Positions 21,984-32,682 of a stretch of DNA of 64,000 nt are shown one piece after another. The notes beneath the pieces are model-generated. The model saw nothing but the letters and a program-made list of their open reading frames with translations, ran no database searches and had not been told where the DNA came from. This stretch comes from Branchinecta lynchi (taxonomy: Eukaryota > Arthropoda > Branchiopoda > Anostraca > Branchinectidae): positions 21,912,938 through 21,976,937 of the forward strand of contig JAKZAP010000014.1 in the NCBI GenBank assembly GCA_023053575.1. The letters run 5' to 3'. Positions within the stretch are counted from its first letter, which is position 1. The number at the start of each line of letters is the position of its first letter. A program made the translations under genes and the position numbers.

Positions 21984-22262
21984 TGCAGTATTTACGGCTG
22001 GGATCAATCTTGTTTCTACTGAGATAAGATTCATCAGAATTAGAGATAAGATTATCTTTTAAGAGACGAGATTCCCACAGTGTACTTCCAGATTATTTAT
22101 AGTAGAAAGGCTTTTTCTAGTAAGAGCTATGCTTTAAAACAAATTAACATCCCCACCAAACATGATTCGGCTAAATTTTCATTTGGTATAATCCCAATTT
22201 TGAAAAAAAAATCTATATTCTACAAATTCGAAATTTCCTTCTACAAGAAAATCTCAACGCGA

Positions 22263-22870
22263 AGTAAGTAAGTAAGTAAGTAATTTATTTATAACCCGCC
22301 GTTTTCAGAAAGCGGAGTAAATGAAGAAAGTAAATAAAATACATAAACATACACAAAAAGACACTTAATTTCAATCGTCGGCCAGGAAGCAGTGTAGAAG
22401 GTCGTGCGCTGATTGGGTTCTGTTGTCAATGATTTTTGATAGCGAAGAAGAAACATCCAAAAGGGTAACACTTGCATCTTGAATTTTGAACTTCTCCGTC
22501 AAAGTATGGTTATGGCATAATTTCGACAAGTGGAGCAGGTGCTTTGCATATTTAAAATAACATGATCTCATCTTTTTTATCTCCTTCTTTCGCAGAACAT
22601 GAGTGACACCAGAACGAAATAGTATAGAAGGAGCGCAGAAGGTGCTGTACAATTTTCCCAAAGCTTTACGATTATAGCGCCCCCGGTTGGGGACGATGCG
22701 CCCATAGGCGGTACGGATTGATCTAGAAACTTCTTGAACAACCGAAGAGCAAAATTTTGACAACGAGGATTTGAATGTTATGCCAAGCCATCGTAGAGAT
22801 TCTGTTGATCTGACGACGAACGATCCAAGAGAGATAGAAGCTTTAGCATTCAAACGATTTGACGAAGGGT
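22263..22870 (-). mobile_element. 5'-truncated non-LTR retrotransposon, AAATAAAT-tail family
   Basis: The minus frame 22853-22371 (160 codons) reads LRWLGITFKSSLSKF, NRGRYNRKALGKLYSTFC and KKEIKKMRSCYFKYAKHLL, the C-terminal part of a reverse transcriptase. The same blocks occur at 25377-26427 and 41050-41640. The 3' end carries a CCGC...GCGG stem-loop (22295-22315) followed on the minus strand by ATAAATTACTTAC repeats. The catalytic core is absent, so it is inactive. Confidence 0.75.
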
Positions 22871-23024
22871 TGAAATGCAGGTACTCACATTTTGAGAGGT
22901 ATCAACATACTCACCATACAACCCACGTGACCACGCAGTCCGATAAGATTTGGCGATAACACGGATAAAACGATAACATATATAACAGGGATGTAAAATC
23001 CGCATCAAATACGGGGAAGCAAGG

Positions 23025-23215
23025 CCGTATCCGGAGGGGGGCGTTAGGGGGTTGACCCCCCCCCCCCCCCCGAAACACAAAAAAATAGTAATTTTTAAAG
23101 GCTTTTCCCTCTAATCTATGTATTTTTTTGTACATTTATGTCCGACCCGCAGGCAAAAAACCCCCGAAAGGCAAACCCCCCCACCCCCCGAAAAAAATTC
23201 CTGGATATGGGCCTG
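23025..23215. repeat. GGCCGTATCCGG MITE with C/G runs
   Basis: GGCCGTATCCGGAGGGG at the left and CCTGGATATGGGCC at the right form inverted ends. The interior holds a run of about 15 C and a CCCCCCCACCCCCC run. Only one copy seen, so moderate support. Confidence 0.45.
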
Positions 23216-23367
23216 CGGGGAAGCCTGCATGCGATGCATAAAAAATTCCAGAGAAAAGACAGAAATTCGCATCCGACTGGGAAAACTCTGTCTGCACGTA
23301 CCTTGTTACCATTCGACTAAATCTCCCCCCCCCCCCCCACTCCGACAGAATACTTAGAAATTCTTAC

Positions 23368-23506
23368 CTATGTAGGGATCGTCGCAGCAAGGAAAATACT
23401 CTTCGTTCCTCTTGGCCGGAACTTCTAGAATGTCCCATTCAACAGACAGATAAAACTCGGAAAGGTCAATACCAGATGACTCCTGGCGCATTGGGTGCAA
23501 ATTGAC
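23368..23506 (-). CDS. nAChR alpha-type subunit, loop C exon
   Basis: The 139-nt exon lies between an acceptor TTTCAG and a donor GTAAG. It encodes VNLHPMRQESSG, then LSEFYLSVEWDILEVPA and YFPCCDDPYI. The adjacent cysteines in YFPCCDDPY with flanking tyrosines are the loop C signature that defines alpha-type subunits and contacts acetylcholine. The frame enters in phase 0 from the exon at 36650-36830 (GGQ then VNL) and leaves with one extra base. The next exon should encode TM1-TM3 of this pentameric ligand-gated ion channel subunit. I see no such exon down to position 1, so it is probably beyond the window. VEWDILEVPA resembles protostome alpha subunits more than vertebrate alpha7. Confidence 0.93.
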
Positions 23507-24059
23507 CTGAAATGGATACGCTGCAATGGAGTTTATGGGTCGGCAAAGAATCGTTACGTAGAGAAAGTGGAAAAGACAGGGAAAAATGTCTGAAGGAAGT
23601 GCAACAAAAACTGTAAGACATATCCGTTTCTCAGACCTGAGGGAGATGAGGGGAAAGGAAGGACATGTCCCTTTTAATCAGGGACGGTAAGCACATTTGT
23701 CTCGTGCAAAAACGGACGACTTGACAATATAGTAAGGCTTGTTTTAGGATGGCATCGACTTTATCGCTCACCTAGTAGGTAAACGACCTGCTTCAGTGCT
23801 CGAGATTCTACATTTTAAAACTAAACATTAGAACGATTTGAGACATTTAAAACAACTACCCAGTTTGAAGCAATTCGGAGCTCAGTAAATTACTCAGAAA
23901 CTTACAATTCAAGACATCTACACGGAAAATAGGAAAATGACTTTGTGTTCAGCTTGTTCGGCCGATTTCTTTAAGCTGTTTTTAGTGTGTGCTGGAAACT
24001 AGTGTTAACACTTTTGTTAACACCGCAAAAATCTGCAACATCATGGCGACTAGGAACTA
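23507..24059 (-). other. nAChR intron sequence, unassigned
   Basis: Intron proximal to the loop C exon. Only a small GTGTTAACAC/GTTAACAC palindrome near 24003 stands out. Confidence 0.5.
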
Positions 24060-24300
24060 AGTCCCCCTTTTTTTCTTTTTTTTTAACCAATTATTTTTTT
24101 ATTTTTTTTTGTGTAATTACCGCGAAGCATCTTTTCCGTTCTTCCTGTCCAATATGATTTGGCCAGGTGACTACGCTTCCACTTTCCCTCTGTGACGCCA
24201 ACGGTCCTAACATCTAATATTTTAAAAAAAAATTAAAAAAAATTAATGATCAACCTAGATAATTAGCGTCACCTACACTTTCCTCTATTTCTACATTTGA
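24060..24300 (-). mobile_element. Retroposon 3' end with GTGACGC hairpin, inverted copy
   Basis: On the minus strand GTGACGCTAA (24272-24263) pairs with TTGGCGTCAC (24201-24192), followed by AAAGTGGAAGCGTAGTC, GGAAAAGATGCTTCG and an A-rich end near 24065. Order and motifs match 55683-56397 and 1200-1440. Confidence 0.5.
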
Positions 24301-24845
24301 TTTGTTAATATTCTTTCTTATTCCCATTTTCAACACATCTTTAAAACCTTGAAATTATCTTTACTTTATCCTTCCTTAATATCTCCTTTCTTTAAAATTT
24401 TCATTCATTCAAAACTAAATATTTACAAAATACTATCCCTCGTTATATTTTTTGCAACAAAATCAAGAAGGGGTTTTGTCCTGGAGACAAATTATTAACG
24501 AGAAATCTCGCTTTTCAGCTGTATAATCATACCCTTTTGCTTTCTTTACGGTTTCACCGGTCGCAAAATTCTGGGTCGCTTTGCCGAGGAAGTCGAAAAC
24601 TTACGAAAAACCTCAAAGTTCTGCGACGAGTGACAATAGTGCCTGAAACTGCACATGTATCAATCCTTAACGAGTAGAATTCCCGTCACTCCTGTTCAGA
24701 CAAACGTACAGATTGGGCGAATGTCGATCGATCCTGCCAGAAGTTACCACACGATCATCACCTCCATACAGTGAAGTTGACGCTTGTTTTAACTTTCCGA
24801 AGTAAAACGGATGAAAACGGAGAAAATCCGCCTGGGAATATCTAA

Positions 24846-25140
24846 CAGCGTGTTCCACCCTACATACCGTAGTTACTACGCATGACGTCACGAATTCTGG
24901 CTTTTTGGCGTCAAGGCTGGAACGCATTTTTCTATTTTCTTCAAAATATCATGCCACGGGTTAATCCGGCCAATCACATCACAGAGATTCGTGTTACCAC
25001 GCTTACTACAGTCCCGAGCGTGGTAAGCAAATAGTTACTATTTCGAGAAAGTTGGAACGGTCAGCGTAGAAACTTTTCGTGAGGTTGGAACGGATATGTA
25101 ACTAATAGTTATTACTGTTAGAAGGGTGTAACACGCTCTA
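24846..25140. repeat. AGCGTGTTCCACCCTAC MITE, copy 1
   Basis: Inverted ends AGCGTGTTCCACCCTAC and GGGTGTAACACGCTC enclose blocks GTAGTTACTACGCATGACGT and AAGTTGGAACGGTCAGCGTA. The complement of the whole element is at 43815-44105. Confidence 0.75.
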
Positions 25141-25376
25141 ACTCTGTCTCATGAACCCGGCAATAATCATTGAACTAATGCGTGAATCAATGAACTGGCT
25201 ATAGCCGCTCTATGGAACTTCAGTGTTGTCAGTCATAAGACTTTGCAACAAGAACAAATAATCTGATAGAACTTCTGTCTTTAGTCCCACTCAACGACTA
25301 TGAACGACCCGACAAAACTGAGTGGACCTAGAGGTATTTACTCTAGCTTTGAGCTCATGTTGTTTCATCTTACAAC

Positions 25377-26427
25377 TTGGATAAATTTTGGAGAGAATCA
25401 GCTTGGTTTTCAATCCAGGATTCGATGCAGCCATGCTCACAGAATTCTTTCTTCTCTTCTTTTAGATGCTTCAAGATGCTTCTCGTAATAAAGAAATTAT
25501 TCAACTCTGTGCTCTTGATATTTCAAAAGCTTTCGACTCTGTTACCCACTTTCAACTTTTTCCCTCTCTTTTTACTAAAGGGATTAACTTTTATGTTATT
25601 TTGTTGCTGAAGTATTGGTACTCGTCATCTCTTCTTAAAGTTAAAGTTAATGGTTCTGTTTTTGAAAAACATATTCCCTTCCGGAAAGGGCCCGGCAAGG
25701 AGGTGTTCTATCACCTAGTCTATTTAAAATTTGTATCTACCAAGTAATTAATAATATACCGCCTACTTATTTTTACGGGTCTTCGAATGTTTCGTATCTT
25801 GCATATGCTGATGACCTTCTTGTCATTAGCAGAAGCAAAGATAGTCTTTTTAAATATGTTACTTACATATCTGAAGCTTGTGTTCGGATTGGTCTGTATT
25901 TAAATGCTGATAAATGTGAGTACCTTACTTTCGGGTTTACTGTACCTTCTGTCCCGTCTTGTCCGTTCCCGGCCGATTTCCGATTCCAGGTTGAAGATTC
26001 AGGTTGATTACTCTAGGGTTGTTGGTAACAGAGGCAGATATAATCGTAAAGCTTTAATTAAAATATATTCGGTTTTCTGCGATCATTCAGTTTTATACCT
26101 TTCTGGTTTCTACCCTTTGTTAAAAAAGAAAGATATCTCTTCTTTGCGTGTCCAGTATCTGTGGTTTTGTAAATTCCCTCTTTTTCCTCCCTCGTTGGTA
26201 CCGTAATGGGAAGATTATGTCTAAATTTGGGATGAATGATGTTTTCGCGAAAGTTTGCCGAGCAGAAAGCTTTCTGATATCAATGCAAGCCAACTGCCAC
26301 CGTTTCACGGTCTTGAATGTGTTTATTTTTCGTAGTTTATGTTTTTCTTTTTTCCTTTTTTGTTCTTGCGTTTACTCCGCTATTTACCTTTGTTGTTATT
26401 AGTGGGTAAGAAAATAAATAAATAATA
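25377..26427 (+). mobile_element. Truncated, decayed non-LTR retrotransposon, AAATAAAT-tail family
   Basis: Pieces in shifting frames give reverse transcriptase motifs in order: ENQLGFQSRIRCSHA, LDISKAFDSVTHFQLF (motif A), KVKVNGSVFEKHIPFRKG, SYLAYADDLLVISRSKDSL (motif C), LYLNADKCEYL, then NRGRYNRKALIKIYSVFC shared with 22263-22870. The 3' end carries CCGCTA...TAGTGG and AAAATAAATAAATAAT. The endonuclease and N-terminal parts are missing and there are several frameshifts, so it is dead. Confidence 0.8.
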
Positions 26428-27149
26428 CAATTTCTCACCATCCGTCTTCGCCGTTGCTTATCGCAGAAAAAAATAGGGCAAGAGGCTGGCAGGAGGCGTA
26501 CTTCCCGCGCTGACCCGCCCAGGAGCGCGTCCATAGAACCAATCAGCTTTGATTTCTACTTTTCCTCACCGGCGGTTCACAGCGATTTAGCTATTTGTAG
26601 AGGTAACGAAACGAGATGTGGCGCGAGGGTACTAACCTCCGCTCGTTTGTAGCGGACGGGGTATGGGGAAATATTCGACTCCGCATAGTCATATTACAGA
26701 GATAGAGAGACGGAGGTTTTGTCAGATTGTTTGTTCTTGATTGCATGTCTTGTGTACTATGCACAGTATCTGAAGTTTGATAATATTTGAAGTTTGGCCG
26801 ATTCCTAGAACACTTATCACATGAACCATTTAAGTGTTATCTGGTCGTGAAATATAACACCTATAACAGTCATAACATTTACTGCCGCCAGCCGCCTTAG
26901 CATTTAACATACGAATGCGCATCTATGTGTTAAATTTTTATCAAAATTCTGACTGTGCTGTGCCTTCTCATAGAGGGAAGATGTTACCAAGTGAACAAAA
27001 GAAGGCCGAGGGCTTTTGAATTGGGAGAATGTATATGAGGTTGCACGGTGACAGTCCTAAGTCAGGGAATAGCCACTTTAGCATCAGACACGATCTTGGC
27101 ATAATCGACCGAGCAATCGAAAACCGAGCGGCGACGCGCTCCCACAAAT
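26428..27149. other. nAChR intron sequence, unassigned
   Basis: No shared repeat or coding motif recognised. Confidence 0.4.
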
Positions 27150-28870
27150 ACTCCTTTCAATATCCGCCAAAAGTGACGCTTACTTCCAGATTTTTTTTTC
27201 GCCTTCCAGACAGCAGTTTTCGTCGACACGCATTTTGAATGTGATGGCAGGCCAAAAACGTCTGGAAGTCCGTGGAGTTGGACAGCTCAGTTTCCGGATG
27301 TCTGGAAGTCGACGTGGAAGCAACAAATCAGAGACACTAAATATGCAAATGCAGGAAGAAAAGGGAGAGTGATTGACAGTTGTGAGTTGGAAGCAAAGAT
27401 ACTTGAGTTTTAAAGAGCGCATCTACGAAATGTAGAAGAGTTGCAAAATTAGATGTCGCAATTATAGTTATCGTAGTTATATTGGTTACTCATATTCATA
27501 TTCTGTCAATATATATATAATTCGTATTCATGGTTATCCAAAAATCCGGAAGGGTTGGCTTAACTCTACGGAAGCACCACACATCTGGATATCTGGACTT
27601 CCGGATGTGTAGTTAAACGTCTTACGTTTGACAAGGCTATGTATTTCTCCAGGCTATACGTCGGACCGTCATGTTTTGTATCTTATTTTTATTGCTCCCT
27701 TCTTTTTTACATGACTCCATCTTGTTCGAGCACGAATCATTTCTGATAACATAAAGTTCGGAGAATACAGATTAACTGGCTATTCTGGGCAAATCAGCTA
27801 AAGCTGTGCTCACACTGCCAATTCCATTTGAGATGGAGCTAAGAAATTGGCGTCATATCCCCGTTTCAGCTGGTAACCATGGACCAGTCGTTATAAGTTT
27901 TATAGTTCCACTCAGTTTCTTGGGCAATGGGGGGCTGGTTCAAGGTCAGCAGCATATAAACGTATTAGAGCTATTAGCTACTGAATACGGATTTGGCTAA
28001 ATTCCCGTTCAGTGCTTCCAAGCGGACTAGTTTCTGTTAATCCATCTATGCCTCACCATCAGCACTTGGATAAGAGATGGTAAAATAGATCCACAGGATA
28101 GTGAGTGGAAAACCTGTCATCGGTGTCCCAGGTCATGGAGGTTTTGCATGTATAGGCTACCAGCAGCAGAATGTGAAAGTGACCCATACTAGTAAGTAAG
28201 TAATTTATTTTTGACCCGCCATTTTGGAAAGGCGGAGTAAATGAAGAAAATAAACAACATACAAACACAAACACAGAAAAAGACACTTAATTTGTAATCT
28301 TCGGTCAGGAAACAGTGGACGACGTCGTGCGCTGGTTGGGCCCTGTCGTACTACTACCCTATGAATATCCGACTTTTTACTATGTCTACAGAGTGTCAGT
28401 TATGAGGCAATGGGGACTAACAAAAACTAGTCCACTTCGAGCGATGAACTGTAAAAGCCAGGCTGCACCTACCAGATTCCCAGACGCCCGGGGCTTCCGC
28501 ATAATCAAGCCAACCCTTCCATATTTTCATGATAGATGACAGCTAAATGTGCTGTTCTTCAACATTTCCCTAGATGGCCCCTTTACATTTCAAATATCTC
28601 TTGCATCCCGATCATAACTGTCAATCACTTTCCCTTTTCTTCATTCATTTGCATGTCCGTTCTGTCTCTCTAACGGGTTGCCTGTATGGCACCTTCCAGA
28701 TATCGGAATCTGGTGTGTCCAACACCCCGGACTTCCAGATGTTTTTGGCCTGGCTTCACCTTCCAGATCCGCATCGACAAAAACGGCTGTCGCGAATAGA
28801 TTGCACCCTACCCGATGAAAGCGGATATCGCTACAGCATCATCACGGGGACCTAACAAAAAACTTAACAT
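27150..28870. repeat. Long inverted repeat, arms ~450 bases
   Basis: The left arm (27150-27620) and right arm (28440-28870) are complements. Left CCAAAAACGTCTGGAAGTCC matches right GGACTTCCAGATGTTTTTGG. Left GTGATTGACAGTTGTGA matches right AACTGTCAATCAC. Left GGAAGGGTTGGCTT matches right AAGCCAACCCTTCC. The arms also carry many short TCTGGAAGTC/GACTTCCGGA palindromes. The central ~820 bases include a retroposon end (28191-28330). It may be a long-TIR DNA element without transposase. Confidence 0.65.
28191..28330 (-). mobile_element. Short 3' end of AAATAAAT-tail non-LTR family
   Basis: The 3' stem-loop CCGCC...GGCGG (28215-28236), AAAAATAAATTACTTACTTA tail and AGACACTTAATTT-type block match the 3' end at 22263-22400. 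Coding is limited to the last residues. Confidence 0.7.
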
Positions 28871-28879
28871 TGGGAGGTC

Positions 28880-29292
28880 TAGGACTTTAAACTTTGAAAT
28901 TAAATTACCGGCGTTTGACCATCATTCAGAGCCAGAGACTTGCACGATTGTTAATTGGGATATTCTTTAATCGTATAGTTCTATTTTTGTACAAGAGTTT
29001 CCAAGGAAGTAAGAGCTTGAAGGCTTCAAAGTTTGAACACAAAAAAGAAGTCTCGAATCCTATTGGTCGACGATGACGCGGATTTGAAAAAAATGTGTCA
29101 TAATTGACCAATAGGGCGAGACTCCATCTTTGGTTACAAACATTAACGCCTTCAAACTCTGATCAGAAAGAAAACTCATTTACAAAAGTTATATTATTCC
29201 AACAAGAAGGAGCCAGATTAACGATCCTGCAATTTGCTGGCTCAAAGTGGCTATCAAAGGCCGGTAATTTAGTCTCAAAGTTGAAAGTCCTA
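28880..29292. repeat. TAGGACTTTAAACTTTG foldback MITE
   Basis: The left end TAGGACTTTAAACTTTG...AAATTACCGGC is mirrored by GCCGGTAATTTAG...CAAAGTTGAAAGTCCTA. Inner arms GAGCTTGAAGGCTTCAAA and CCTATTGGTC pair with TTCAAACTCTGATC and GACCAATAGG. About 413 bases, non-coding. Confidence 0.75.
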
Positions 29293-29337
29293 TACTTCCG
29301 AATGTTAAATTTTTTCGTTAGGATTCCGTCCGTTTTC

Positions 29338-29905
29338 GTTGGGTATGGTGCAATCTCTCTATACTCTTGATGACTATCTCTCCCTGCCGATGCAGAATCT
29401 CCGAGTACCTGCGGAAGAAAGGAAGAAATTGTATCAAAGCTGCGCTGACTCCGGATTTGAGTTTACTCGTTCTTCCTGAGAATAACTGGCGTGTTTTGTA
29501 CTTAGTCATGTAAAGTACCAGGAAGAAAATCTAGAAGGTGTAGCCTGGCTTTAATAGGGCCATTGTTGTAATGTTACAGATCTCACATGACAGACTCCAC
29601 AACGGCCAAGGCCTACGTGAACAGCATGGGAGGAACTCATTCAATTTCTTTCAACTTTAAAATTTTCCAAATTTCTTTTCTATCCGAGTGGAACTAGACG
29701 GGGTATACTCTATATGACTAAGTCCAAAACACGCCAGTGATTCTCAGGAACAAGGAGGAAACGTCTCCGTAACGACTCCAACTCAACAACTCAGATCCCA
29801 AGTCAGCGCAGCTGTGACACCGTTTCTTCGTTTCTTCCGCAGGTACCCGGAGATTCTGCATCGGAAGGGCGAGATAGTCATCAAGAGTATAAAAGGCGTA
29901 TGACA
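29338..29905. repeat. Foldback element with ~180-base arms
   Basis: The left arm (29340-29515), with TACTCTTGATGACTATCTC and AACTGGCGTGTTTTG, is the complement of the right arm (29718-29900), with CAAAACACGCCAGTG and GAGATAGTCATCAAGAGTAT. The spacer is about 200 bases. Peptides read across the arms are not a known family. Confidence 0.7.
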
Positions 29906-30004
29906 ACTCCCTCTGCACGAGGGAGATGCATCCAGAAACACATGTGTTTTTTGTGTGCATTATTTTAAATAGTCCGGGATCCAGACCGCGATATCGTTCA
30001 AAAA

Positions 30005-30322
30005 CAGGGGGGAAGTAACAGGGGGGGAGGGCGGGCAATGTTGCCGGCCCATTAGTAAAAAATATCCGAGTCGGCACGAAGCTCCTCGATTTTTCGTAAA
30101 AGTAGTCGATTTTTTTCTTGGGAACAGTCCATTTTTCTTCAAAACAAGTCAGTTTTTCGTAAGAATAGTCCATTTTTCTTTAAAAAAAGTCGGTTTTCTT
30201 AAAATCAGTCAATTTTACGTCAAAACAGTCGTTTATTCTGAATAAAAAAATCGATAGAAATGACCAGCCAGTTGGTAAATACCTTGCCCCCCCCCCAAGC
30301 AATTTGGCTAGTAACGCCTCTG
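30005..30322. repeat. CAGAGGCGT C-tract element, copy 1
   Basis: A G-rich left end, repeated AACAGTCGATTTTTCGTA-like units, and a right end of C run plus TTTGGCTAGTAACGCCTCTG. It matches 35962-36306. The left terminus is decayed. Confidence 0.65.
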
Positions 30323-30574
30323 TTCAGGAGATCGGCACACATCAGCTACGCAGACCACGGGTCTGCAGGAGAAAGTTCTGTTTTTCTGCTTTTCAGTCAA
30401 CCCCAGCTACATCAATATTTTGTCACAACGTCGGCACTTATACTTTCCCCCCACACAAACTCAAGCTGTTTCTCGTTTGATTATTTGTATTCTAGGACCT
30501 AGAGCCGAAAGGAAAATACAATCAAGACTTTGTTTGCTTTAAACTAAACTGATCTTCTTTTACGAAAACAGCCC

Positions 30575-30885
30575 AAGGGTGTTCGAGTCAATCAAAGCGA
30601 TTTCGATCTCCCGATCCGAAAGACGAGTTAAAGCAAGTGAGAGAAAAAACGAGTCTAAGCTTGGCATGTTCAGGAGATTTTAAGCAATAAATTGTGCTTC
30701 ATTTGTTGCGTTTATGCAGATACGATGATATCCGCATAAACGACCCAAAGGTGTTCGAGTCAATCATAGCGATTTCGATCTCCCGATCCGAAAGACGATT
30801 AAAAGCAAGTGAGAGAATGTTCAGGAGATTTTAAGCAATAAACTGTGCTTTCTTTGTTGCGTTTATGCAGATACGATGGTATCTG
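30575..30885 (+). repeat. Tandem duplication, ~175 and ~138 bases
   Basis: GTGTTCGAGTCAATCAAAGC ... GTTTATGCAGATACGATG occurs at 30579 and again at 30753 with few changes; the second copy has lost about 25 bases. AGATACGATGATATCC at the junction resembles the neighbouring GGTATCTGATACC element. Confidence 0.8.
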
Positions 30886-31075
30886 ATACCACGGTCGTTT
30901 TTGCTTTTATCGTGGTCATCGTGGTATCTGGCCAGTTATCGCGGTATATGATAATCAGATACCACGGCAAAAGTCATCTTACTTTCATAAATTTGTGTCA
31001 AATTGACAGGAAAGAAGTTTGGCCCTTAGTCACTTAATATCAGTTTTTCTCTTGGGATGACTTCGAAAAGCGCCA
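30885..31075. repeat. GGTATCTGATACC repeat, copy 2
   Basis: ATGGTATCTGATACCACGG, TCGTGGTATCTGGCC and CAGATACCACGG cluster here, followed by GACAGGAAAGAAGTTTGGC, as in the copy at 48205-48497. Truncated on the right. Confidence 0.6.
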
Positions 31076-31769
31076 TTTATTGCGAAAATGGCACAAATGC
31101 CATTTTCGCTTCTAGTGGCGAACTTCTGCCTAGGCCCCCCAGCCTCGGAGATGGCCTCAGCATTAAGCAAAATGTAAATGAAAACGTTATCAAGAGAAAA
31201 AAGTATAATTAATTTCTAATTATTTTCTATAATGTCTATAATTAATTTCTTAATTTCTAGCTTGCTTGTAACAAGTATTTGTCTAAAGCACGTTAAATAG
31301 AAGTAATTTCGTGTTTTGCTAAATTACCAAAGAGGGTGTCCCAACTCAATGAACTGTCTAGTGAACTATATGCTTGATACTTAAGTAAAATAACAAGGTA
31401 CTTGAAGCCCCAAAGTACCAATAAAATGTTCAAGTACTGTGTCAAGTACACTGTGCTTAGACAACATCGATTTTTCAAGATAAAGACAAATGATTCGAGA
31501 GAAAACGGAATTCATTATTTGGCAAAACATTGGAACTGAATCGATTTCGATATGACAGGTTGCCGCTTAAGCTACAAGAAATGTGTTACGGTGGGGGATG
31601 GAGATATCTTTTCATCTTATACTCCATCTGTTTTCATTTGATGGGATATAAATACATACATACTCCTGGATCTTGTGGCGTGCGTAAGTTGCGAACAGGG
31701 GCTCTCATTCAGTCTGTCCTGTTATTATTATCGTGATGGATTGTTATTTACACTTTACACTTTTATTTT
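31076..31769. other. nAChR intron sequence, unassigned
   Basis: Contains local AT-rich repetition (TAATTTCTAATTATTTTC near 31210), otherwise nothing recognised. Confidence 0.4.
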
Positions 31770-32510
31770 CCTTTGGGTTTAGTCACGGCGCCGCAGTGTG
31801 GCAGTCTGTCGTGTCGGGGGGTTGACATATGCTGTTCAAACTTCGTATGAGAATTCACTGGCAAAAGTACAGGCCAAGTTCGTAGATGGGTCCTTTAGCC
31901 CCATTCTTAGAGGCAGAGGAGGGGGGTGTCGAATTAAGGGTGAGAAATATGTTTTATAAGCTAGTGAGATAGTCGCGTTAGGGGGTAGGAAGGCCAGATG
32001 AATCCATATCTGGACTTAGTTTTCTTGCCGGACAAATGATTCACCCGGGTTCGGCCGAAACTAGAAATTTGGTTGAAGCTCAAAGTTGTTTCTGAAGTCG
32101 ATTAGAGATTGGATATTGGGGTAAGGAGATGTTGAATCGAATGTTTACCATACCCGTAAATTTTAACATTAGCTATTTTGCTCTCGCCTAGATATGAGGC
32201 ATTTGGTAAACATACAAAATCTAAAAGACCGTTCTGAAGCCGATCAGAGATGAGATATTGGAGTAGACATGCTATCGATATTTGAACTTGGTTTTCTCAT
32301 CTGATTAGTTGTTTGGCCGTAGCTTAAGTTGTAAAAAAAACTCCAAAACGGTAAAAATTTGTGTTATCCAAGCGGTTGGCTGTGGATAAATAGCAAAATG
32401 ATAAAGGGGTCTGGCGACGAATCAGAAATCTACAAGACTATATTGTCTGGATCAAGAAGTAAAAAAAAAAAAAAAAAATTGGGATCCCATCGAAACCTTT
32501 GGTCTTGTTT
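31770..32510 (+). mobile_element. GGATCCC element, copy 5 (diverged)
   Basis: It has AAGTTCGTAGATGGGTCC, a GGGGGG block, AAGTTGTTTCTGAAGTCGAT subrepeat pieces and a clear right end TTGGGATCCCATCGAAACC at about 32479-32497, after an A run. The TCCG run at the left end is nearly lost. Confidence 0.6.
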
Positions 32511-32535
32511 AAGTAGTAGTAGTAGTAGTAGTAGA
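32511..32535. repeat. (AGT)n microsatellite
   Basis: About eight AGT units directly after the GGATCCC element end. Confidence 0.9.
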
Positions 32536-32682
32536 ACAGTTTTATTGAAGATAAATATAAATATTTTGTTTTCAATAGCACAACAAAAGCGGGGCTTGCG
32601 AGGCTGTGCTAACTTGTAAGACAAAAAAGAAGAGAAGAGAGTATGGAGAATGAGACCATGTACGGATACAAAACAAAAAAAA

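Larger units (their letters stand above)
20992..22083. repeat. CACTGTAAAAAG foldback MITE, copy 2 (interrupted)
   Basis: It starts CACTGTAAAAAAGTTTCTCC, breaks at TTAACTG (21033) and resumes with TGCAGTATTTACGG at 21984, then AATCTTG and GAGATAAGATT blocks. The right terminus is decayed. The intervening 950 bases are a second element. Confidence 0.65.

Noticed and set aside
25300..26402. Several separate small genes in this stretch
   Set aside because: The pieces are consecutive motifs of one decayed reverse transcriptase in shifting frames.
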